From contig CM077672.1 in the NCBI GenBank assembly GCA_039707655.1, positions 354,250,031-354,314,030 of the forward strand: a DNA stretch of 64,000 bases, in the 5' to 3' direction. Below the pieces are notes generated by a model that was not told where the DNA came from, ran no database searches, and saw nothing but the letters and a program-made list of their open reading frames with translations. Made by a program: the position numbers and the translations under genes. Position 1 is the stretch's first letter; each line of letters begins with the position of its first letter. This DNA is from Elymus sibiricus (Eukaryota > Streptophyta > Magnoliopsida > Poales > Poaceae). This document shows, piece by piece, positions 55,943 to 64,000 of this stretch.

Positions 55943-57387
55943 AGCATCCCCAAGCTTAATTCCTGCTCGTCCTCGAGTAGGTAAATGATAAAAACAGAAT
56001 TTTTGATGTGGAATGCTACCTAACATGTTTCATCATGTAATCTTTCTCTTACGGTATGAATAATTAGATCCGAATGATTCAAAGCAATAATCTATAGTTT
56101 GACATAAAGACATCAATACTCAGGCATACTAATAAACAATCATGTCTTTCAAAATAAAAATGCTAAAGAAAGTTATCCCTACAAAATCACATAATCCTGT
56201 CATGCTCCATCTTCTTAACACAAAATATTTATCATGCACTACCCCGATGACAAGCCGAGCAATTGGTTCATACTTTTTAATGCTCTTCACCTTTTTTAAC
56301 CCCCACACAATACATGAGCGCAAGCCATGGATATAGCACTATGGGTGGAATAGAGTGTGGTGGTAGAGATCAATAAGGGGAAGTCAAAAATAAGAAGATA
56401 GTCTCACATCAACGAGGCTAATCAATGGGCTATGGAGATGCCCATCAATTGATGTCAATGTGACGAGTTGGGATTGCCATGCAACGGATGCACTAAGAGC
56501 TATAAGTGTATGAAAGCTCAACATGAAAACTAAGTGGGTGTGCATCCAACTTGCTTGCTCATGAAGACCTCGGGCATTTGAGGAAGCCCATCATCGGAAT
56601 ATACAAGCCAAGTTCTATAACGAAAAATTCCCACTAGTATATGAAAGTGACTAAACAGGAGACTCTCTATATGAAAAACATGGTGCTACTTTGAAGAAGA
56701 AGTATGGAAAAGGATAGTAACATTGCCCCTTCTCTCTTTTTCTCTCATCATTTTTTGTGTGTGGGCTCTTTTTGGCCTCTTTTTTTTGTGGGCTCTTTTT
56801 GGCCTCTCTTTTTTTCCTCACTGGGACAATGCTCTAATAATGATGATCATCATACTTCTATTTACTTACATCTCAAAAGAAAATTACAACTCGAAATTAG
56901 AACAAAAAATATGACTATATGAATGCCTCTGGCAGTGTACCAGGATGTGCAATGATACTAGCATAACTTGTATAAAAATGATGAACGGTGGCTGAGCCAC
57001 AAATACTATGTTAGCTATATGATCATGCACAGCAATATGACAATGACGATGTGTATCATAAAAACAGAATGGTGGAAGTTGCATGGCAATATATCTTGGA
57101 ATGGCTATGGAAATGCCATGATAGGTAGGTACGGTGGCTGTTTTGAGGAAAATATAAAGTGGCTTATGTGTGATAGAGCATATCATATCCCGGGGTTTGG
57201 ATGCACCGGCGAAGTTTGCACCAAATCTCGATGTGAGAAAGGGCAATGCACAGTACCGAAGAGGCTAGCAAATTGCGGAAAGGTGAGAGTGCGTATAATC
57301 CATGGACTCACATTAGTCATAAAGAACTCACATACTTATTGCGAAAGTTTATTAGCCCTCGAAGCAAAGTACTACTACGCATGCCCC
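55943..57387 (-). other. Element B polypurine tract and 3' non-coding region
   Basis: The minus strand has AAGCTTGGGGATGCT next to the LTR (55943-55957), then 1.4 kb of non-coding sequence of a familiar Triticeae gypsy type. No coding frame is supported. It is cut at 57387 by element C, so B's genes lie elsewhere or are lost. Confidence 0.7.
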
Positions 57388-58904
57388 TGATACGTCCATT
57401 TTGCATCATGTTTTCTTACTATTATTTATTGTGTTTTTAATCAATATAACACTTTGTGGATCAATTCTAATGCCTTTTCTCTCTTAATATGCAAGATTTA
57501 CAAAAGGAGGGAGATTGCCGGCAGCTGGAATTCTGGACCAGAAAAAGCTATGTCAGAGATACCTATTCTGCACATCTCCAAATGGGCTGAAGTTTCACGG
57601 AGATTTATTTTGGAATAAATAAAAAATACTAGAGAAAAGAAGTACCAGAGGGGGCCACCCAGGTGCCCACGAGGCACCAGGGCGCGCCACCCCCCTGGCG
57701 TGCCCTGGTGGCTTGTGGGGCCCCTGGCCAGCCTTCGGTGCCCATTTTCTGGTATATAAGCCCATTTTCCCTAGAAAAAATAAGGAGAAGGCTTTTGGGA
57801 CAGAGCGCCGCCGTCTCGAGGTGGAACTTGGGCAGGAACAGTTTTGCTCTCCGGCGGAGCGATCCCGCCAGGGATACTTCCCTCCAGGAGGGGGAAATCA
57901 AAGCCATCGACATCACTAATGATCCTCTCATCATGGGAGGACCAATCTTCATCAACATCTTCACCAGCACCATCTCATCTCAAACCCTAGTTCATCTCTT
58001 ATATGCAATCTTTGTCTCAAAACCTCAGATTGGTACCTGTGGGTTGCTAGTAGTGTTGATTACATCTCGTAGTTGATGCTAGTTGGTTTATTTGGTGGAA
58101 AATTATATGTTCAGATCCATTATGCTATTCAATACCCCTCTGATCTTGGACATGAATATGATGTGTGAGTAGTTACTTTTGTTCTTGAGGACATGGGAGA
58201 AGTCTTGTCATATGTAATCATGTGAATTTGGTATTCGTTCGATATTTTGATGATATGTATATTGTTGATTCTCTTAGTGGTGTCATGTGAACGTCAACTA
58301 CATGACACTTCACCATCTTTGGGCCTAAGGGAATGCATTGTGGAGTAGTAATTAGATGATGGGTTGCTAGAGTGACAGAAGCTTAAACCCTAGTTTATGC
58401 GCTATTCCGTAAGGGGCCGATTTGGATCCATATGTTTAATGCTATGGTTAGATTTATCTTAATTCTTCTTTCATAGTTGCGGATGCTTGCGAGAGGGGGT
58501 AATCATAAGTGGGAGGCTTGTTCAAGTAAGAACAGCACCCAAGCACCGGTCCACCCACATATCAAATTATCAAAGTAGCGAACGCGAATCAAACAAACAT
58601 GATGAAAGTGAATAGATGAAATTCCCATGTGTCCTCGAGAACGTTTAGCTTATTATAAGAGATCGTTCCGGCCTGTCCTTTGCTACAAAAGGATTGGGCT
58701 ACCTTGCTGCACCTTAGTTACTATTGCTACTTGTCACTTGTTACAAATTATCTTTCTATCAAACTACTTATTACCGATAATTTCAGTGCTTGCAGAAAAT
58801 ACCTTGCTGAAAACCGCTTGTCATTTCCTTGTGCTCCTCGTTGGGTTCGACACTCTTACTTATCGAAAGGACTACGATTGATCCCCTATACTTGTGGGTC
58901 ATCA
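57388..58904 (+). repeat. 5' LTR of C (1,517 bp)
   Basis: Starts TGATACGTCCATTTTGC and ends GGGTCATCA. The GC hairpin is at 57665-57721 and TATATAA at 57753-57759. Confidence 0.85.
57665..57721. repeat. GC hairpin module in C 5' LTR
   Basis: Arms GCCCACGAGGCACCAGGGCG and the inverse, with a C-rich loop. The TATA box begins 32 bp downstream. Confidence 0.85.
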
Positions 58905-58915
58905 AGACTCTTTTT

Positions 58916-58933
58916 TGGCGTCGTTGCCGGGGA
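58916..58933 (+). other. Primer-binding site of C (tRNA-Asp)
   Basis: TGGCGTCGTTGCCGGGGA, one mismatch to the complement of plant tRNA-Asp, 11 bp past the LTR. Confidence 0.88.
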
Positions 58934-58995
58934 GTGAAGCACCTTTGGTGAGTGGAATTTGGTAAGGAAACATTTATATTACGTGCTGAAATTTA

Positions 58996-59982
58996 TTGTC
59001 ACTTGTCACTATGGAAAGTAATCCTTTGAGGGGTTTGTTCGGGGTATCTTCACCTCGACCGGAAGCACAAAGAGTTGCTCCTCAACTTACTGCACCTACT
59101 GAAAATGTTTATTATGAGATTCCTTTGGGTATGATAGAGAAACTGCTAGCTAATCCTTATGCAGGAGATGGAACGATACATCCTGATATGCACCTAATCT
59201 ATGTGGATGAAGTTTGTGGATTATTTAAGCTTGCAGGTTTACCCGGAGATGAGGTTAAGAAGAAGGTTTTCCCTTTATCTTTGAAGGGAAAGGCATTGAC
59301 ATGGTATAGGCTATGTGATGATATTAGAACGTGGGATTGGAATCGATTGAAATTGGAATTTCATCAAAAGTTTTATCCTATGCATCTGGTTCATCGTGAC
59401 TGGAATTATATATATAATTTTTGGCCTCGTGAAGGAGAAAGCATCGCTCAAGCTTGGGGGAGGCTTAAGTACATGATGTACACATGCCCCAATCATGAGC
59501 TCTCAAGAGAAATTATCTTACAGAATTTTTATGCTCGGCTTTCTCATAATGATCAAACCATGCTCGATTCTTCTTCGACTGGCTCCTTTATGAAGAAAAC
59601 TATTGAATTCAGATGGGATCTTCTGGAAAGAATTAAACACAACTCTGAAGATTGGGAACTCGACAAAGGTAATGAGTCAGGTATAATACTTGAGTTTGAT
59701 TGTGTTAAATCTTTTATGGATACCGATGCTTTTCGTAAGTTTAGCACTAAATATGGACTTGACTCTAAGATAGTAGCCTCCTTTTGTGAATCATTTGCTA
59801 CTCATGTTGATGTCCCTAAGGAGAAATGGTTTAAATATCATCCCCCTATTAAAGAAAAGATTGAGGAACTCGTTTGTGTTAAAGAAGAAACAATTGTTTA
59901 CCATGTTGATCCAGTTGTGCCTACAGCTTATATTGATGTAACATCCCTAGATCTCAACCCTGTCATTAAGCTAATTAATTAG
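58996..59982 (+). CDS. Element C gag (328 codons)
   Basis: An open frame with the Athila-type capsid domain: VFPLSLKGKALTWYRLCDD at about residues 90-108, FHQKFYPMHLVHRDW, then ESIAQAWGRLKYMMYTCPNHEL. The second Met (MESNPLRGL, 59011) is an equally good start. It shares block order with the A1 gag but is clearly a different subfamily. The frame stops at 59980-59982, three bases before the next LTR begins, so the end may be natural or recent. The downstream protease and pol are not visible. Confidence 0.85.
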   Translation: MSLVTMESNPLRGLFGVSSPRPEAQRVAPQLTAPTENVYYEIPLGMIEKLLANPYAGDGTIHPDMHLIYVDEVCGLFKLAGLPGDEVKKKVFPLSLKGKALTWYRLCDDIRTWDWNRLKLEFHQKFYPMHLVHRDWNYIYNFWPREGESIAQAWGRLKYMMYTCPNHELSREIILQNFYARLSHNDQTMLDSSSTGSFMKKTIEFRWDLLERIKHNSEDWELDKGNESGIILEFDCVKSFMDTDAFRKFSTKYGLDSKIVASFCESFATHVDVPKEKWFKYHPPIKEKIEELVCVKEETIVYHVDPVVPTAYIDVTSLDLNPVIKLIN

Positions 59983-59985
59983 CCA

Positions 59986-62900
59986 TGTCATCATGATCAT
60001 CCTAAATAAATTGCATTTAGAAAATAATCCAACTTCAAATTCAAATCCAAAATTCAAAATTCAAATGCAAGCCAAATAATTACTTCTTTAGATAATTAAA
60101 CAAAATAGTTCAAAATATTGCAAATAATCCCAAAGCAATTATAAAAATAAAACCAACATTAATTGAATTCCAAATTTGAACCCAACATCCAAAAACAGTG
60201 ACTAAAACAGCCACTTTAATCCATTTGCATTTAATCAAAAATCAAATGATTTCAAATAGTACCCCAACCATTTTATAGCAGTACCAAATATTGCATGGTA
60301 TTTATTGAGCCAAGTCTCATACTTTACAAAAGTAGTATTGTGGCCAAACAAATGCAAAACAGTAGAGAATATAAGAAATAGAAAAAGAAAGGAAAAGGAG
60401 GGAAAACGCCACTATGCACTTGGCCCATCTGCGACCACAGTGAGACCCAGCCGACCACCACCACCTCTCCTTCAACCTCCTCCTACAGGAGGCAGAGGAG
60501 GGTGTGGCGGCCATCCAGGCCACCGTGCCCGCCGATGCCGCCGTGGCGGCCATCCCGTGGTCCCCGCGGTGGAGAAGACCACATCCGCGACCCCTGGGGC
60601 AAACCCTAGCACATCCATTCCCCTCTCATGCCCCTCTTCCTCTAAAATTGCTCGTGCCCGAGCTCGGCCGTCACCTCACCGTAGTCGTCTTCGCGCATCG
60701 GAGTTTCCCTGAGACACGCGAGCATGTCCAGGAGGACCGCCGTCGTTGTCCACGTCGCCTGCGTCTGCTAGTTTGGACCGAAATGCTGCATCGCCATCGC
60801 CCGCATCGATCTTCCCCACCACGGCTACTGCGACACCGCCGCTCGATCCGCACGTCCCCGACCAGCTCTGACTACCCCGAGCCCCCCACGAGCTTCCTTC
60901 TGAGCCCCTCCGTTGACCCCCTCCGTTTCCCCCTCGTAGTCGCCATAGGTCACCATCGCATCGCCGCGCCCCTGGCTCCGCTCGCGCTCACCGCCCAGTG
61001 GCTCGTGCTCACCGCGCCTCTGGCCGCCCAGGCCGCACCCCCTGCGCCAAACGCACGCGTGCCCGCCGCCGCCCGCGCGCCCGCTGTCTTGCCGCTGCTC
61101 TGGTTGCTGCCGCCCAGTGCCTCGCTACTGGCGCGCAGCTCTGCAGCCACTGCTGCTGCCGCCGCCGCCGGCCGAGCCCGCCTCCTCCTTGCGCTCCCCT
61201 GGCCGCGCCCGCCTGCAGCCACCCGCGCCGTGCCCGCCCCGCAGTCGCCGCTGGCCGAGCCCCCGGCCGTGCGCCTCTGCCGCGTGCGCGTGCGAGCACC
61301 GCCACTAGAGGGGCACGGCTGTGCCCTGACATGTGGGGCCAGCCCAAAAATAAAAAAAATAAAAAAAATGATTAGTGAAATAATTAATTAGTCAATTAAT
61401 TATTTAGTTAATTAGCATAAACGCTCACTGACTGGTGGTCCCCCTGCTAATTAAAACAGTTTAAAACTAACCTAATCACCCCCTGAGGCTGACATGAGAT
61501 GTAGTATATCACCCCTGCATATCATTTAGGCATGCCACGCATAGTGGTTGCATTTGTTTGCTTGTATTTATCTATTTCTTCCCCTTCTTCTTCTCCGGTA
61601 GACTCCGAGACCGCTGACGAACCGGGGATCGACTACACCGTTGAAGATTCCTTTTCGCCTGCAGAGCACCCAGGCATGCAAACCCCCTTGATCATTCCTA
61701 TATCACCTATTCCTTCTTCCCCATGCTTGCATTAGAATTTGCTACCGTATTTGATTGCTCCTATTCTGATGCATAGCCTGATTTTGTAACCTGCTGTTGA
61801 CACTTTACATGTTGACCTAAATGCTTAGTATAGGTTGGTTAGTGATCCATCAGTGGCCCCACACCCTTGTCCGTGTTACCCTGCTTTGCTACTGGAAGAC
61901 TCGATCAACGTGATCGTTGTGCAGAGGCCGAACACAGCACCGCACACCCCCGTAGTTGTACAACTCTGCAGAGCTTCTATCAAGTGCCGAGGGGCTCACT
62001 CCTGATGATATCTCTGTAGTGTAGCTAGTCGGTTGTTGGTTACCGAGGGTGATTCCTCTTTCACCACCTTCGATGATGCCTCTGTCGTGCAACCCCTCAA
62101 GTGTGAACACATCGAGGGTGATTCCTCCTAGTTCACCTTGACGGATACATCGAGTCGGAGTCCATCGAGGGTGATTCCTCGGATTACTCTCTTGGTGTTA
62201 TGGACACACGGTTACCTTTAAATGTTGCCCCCATGTACTGTTACTGCGGGACTGAAGGGATAGGCGGTACCACCCCGGTAGAGGTGGACCTGAGTTCCTG
62301 ACCATCTCTTGGGAAGTCGGGATGACCTGGAGGGTACCCGCAAGATAATTACGTGGCACGGCCGGGCAGGCAGACCGCCCCAGGAGAGGGATAGGGCCTG
62401 GCCCTTGCCGTAAGTCCACGAGACGGGGCGACGGGGTGACATGATCGTAGATCTCTGCTCGTTTCCACGAGCTCCCAATACACTAACGGATTTGGGTATT
62501 TGATCTGAGTTGGCCACTGGCCTATACGCACTACCACCACGTGGGATAATGGTTTAATGGGGCCCTCGGCGCCATATGTATCAGCCGAAAGCTTTGTTAG
62601 ACGTCCAGTTCAGCATTGCGGCACGGCTGGGCCGGCGCCATCCAGCACAGAGGTGGCGCCTGAATTCGTCCTGCGCGCAACGACCCGGAGTGCAAAGGGC
62701 GATGGGCCCAAGACCCCTGAGCATTTAGGATGTAGATCGGTGGGGACCTCTCTGCTGAGCCTAGGTAGGACTACGTCATGTCGATCAGCCGAGGCCGGGC
62801 ATGACCCAGAAAAGTGTGTCCGGCCAGAGTTAATCGAGCCTGTTTGGTAACAGTAGTGCACCCCTATAGGGAAGTTATCTATTCGAATAGCCGTGTCCAC

Positions 62901-63000
62901 GGTAATATGACGCTCAGTGTTGTATCCCGATCTACTACTACTTGAACTGGATACATGTTAATTAATTGTAAGCTCCGGGATTGCTGTCTCGTAGGGAGTC
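59986..63000 (+). repeat. Long gypsy-type LTR segment, interrupted
   Basis: It probably starts TGTCATCATGATC at 59986 (AGCCA before it is a candidate duplication). It has AT-rich DNA, a GC-rich block (60400-61330) and conserved landmarks seen in chromovirus LTRs, including the palindrome CTATTCGAATAG with GCCGTGTCCACGG (62879-62903). The same landmarks occur inverted in D's LTR at 14937-14961. It breaks at 63000 where a B-like LTR is inserted. The 295-codon frame at 60504-61391 is low-complexity Ala/Pro/Arg and not a gene. Confidence 0.6.
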
Positions 63001-64000
63001 TGATATGTCTCCAACGTATCTATAATTTTTGATTGTTCCATGCTATTATATTATAAATCTTGGATGTTTTTATATTCATTTACAGCAATTATTTATCATT
63101 TTTGGGGACTAACCTATTAACTTAGTGCCCAGTGCCACTTGCTGTTTTCTGCCCTGTTTTTGTTTTACAGAAAATCAATATCAAACGAAGCCAAATGCCA
63201 CAAAACTTTTTGGAGATTTTTTCTGGACATATACAACACTAGAAGCTTCGGGAGAAGACCAGACGCTAGAGAGGGTGGGCACGAGCCACCAGGGCGCGCC
63301 TAGGGGGCAGGCGCGCCCTGGTGCCTCATGGGCCCATCCCAGCTCCGTTTGACCTAATTCCACCACTATAAATTCAAGAAAAATCGGAAACCCTCAGGGG
63401 ATTCCACGAAATACTTTTTCTGCCGTAGCAAGTTTCTGTTCCAGAGAGATCCCATCTGGAGGCCTTCTCCGGTACTCCACCGGAGGGGGAATCGATCACG
63501 GAGGGGCTCTACATCAACCTAGCTGCCCTTCCGATGATGCGTGAGTAGTTTACCATAGACCTTCGGGTCCATAGTTAGTAGCTAGATGGCTTCTTCTCTC
63601 TTTTTGATCTTCAATACAATATTCTCCTCGATGTTCTTGGAGTTCTATCCGATGTAATCACTTTTTGCGGTGTGTTTGTTGGGATCCGATGAATTGTGAG
63701 TTTATGATCAGATTATCCATGAATATATTTGAGTCTTCTCTGGTCTCTTTTATGCATGATTATTATAGCCTCGTATTTCTTCTCTGGTCTATTGATTTGG
63801 TTTGGCCAACTAGATTGATTTATCTTGCCATGGGAAGAGGTGCTTTGTAATGGGTTCGATCTTGCGGTGCTTAATCTCAGTGACAGAAAGGAACATGACA
63901 CGTATGTATCATTGCTATTAAGGGTAAAAAGATGGGGTTTATTCATACGTGAGTTTATCTTGTCTACATCATGTCATCGTTCTTAAGGCGTTACTCCGTT
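63001..64000 (+). repeat. B-like LTR, plus strand, cut by the window end
   Basis: Starts TGATATGTCTCCAACGTATC. The GC hairpin is at 63277-63333 and TATAAATT at 63367-63374. It is colinear with the inverse of 55942 down to about 54945. The upstream 5 bp, GAGTC, is the candidate target duplication; the other copy is outside the window. Confidence 0.85.
63277..63333. repeat. GC hairpin module in the B-like LTR
   Basis: Arms GGGCACGAGCCACCAGGGCG and the inverse. The TATA box is 34 bp downstream. Confidence 0.85.

Larger units (their letters stand above)
57388..59985 (+). mobile_element. Athila-like retroelement C, 5' part
   Basis: Plus-strand element inserted in B: 5' LTR, tRNA-Asp primer site and gag. 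It is interrupted at 59986 by another LTR, and the rest is outside the window. GCCCC at 57383-57387 is the candidate left target duplication. Confidence 0.8.

Noticed and set aside
60504..61391. 295-codon plus-strand frame rich in Ala, Pro and Arg
   Set aside because: High-GC low-complexity sequence inside an LTR, open in several frames on both strands.

Overview
The window looks like intergenic DNA from a large cereal genome, most likely a Triticeae grass such as wheat, barley or a relative. That inference rests on nested Ty3/gypsy LTR retrotransposons with long LTRs, CACTA and Mutator-like DNA transposons, plant tRNA primer sites (tRNA-Asp and initiator tRNA-Met) and LTR sequences of a familiar Triticeae style. 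No complete host gene is evident. At most, fragments of one minus-strand gene may flank the first transposon. Family names are left open because no database search could be run.

Layout: 1-1299 and 6178-6600 are gene-like flanks around a complete non-autonomous CACTA element (1300-6174; target duplication ACT) that carries gene-like cargo. 6660-8162 is a 661-bp tandem duplication. 8350-10755 is a GC-rich fragment followed by the right end of a second CACTA, with a 620-bp higher-order repeat. 11387-12931 and 53878-54250 are the two halves of a decayed Mutator-like transposase (minus strand). The halves are split by a 41-kb nest.

The nest has three levels. An Athila-like, pol-less retroelement (here A'; 12932-53872) sits in the transposase gene. 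It was split by a chromodomain Ty3/gypsy element with 4-kb LTRs (here D; 13741-49092). D's 5' LTR was in turn split by a 22.6-kb tandem trimer of the same Athila-like family (here A1; 25112-47742). All three insertions are on the minus strand and each has a matching or near-matching 5-bp target duplication. The A1 trimer has full outer LTRs (25112-26476, 46326-47742), two truncated inner LTRs (33117-33599, 39926-40408) and three internal regions. Each internal region encodes gag, protease and an ORF1-like protein in the env position, but no reverse transcriptase or integrase.

Right of the nest lie pieces of further retroelements: an LTR fragment (54253-54403); a minus-strand element B (about 54404-57387); a plus-strand Athila-like element C with an intact gag (57388-59985); a long chromovirus-type LTR segment (59986-63000); and the start of another B-like LTR (63001-64000).

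The most notable signals are: a near-perfect GC hairpin that lies 32-35 bp upstream of a TATA box in six LTRs of three families and also recurs inside the pol-less elements ahead of the env-position ORF; the trimeric array with identical truncated inner LTRs; and an intron-like leader before the env-position ORF, suggesting an internal transcription unit.
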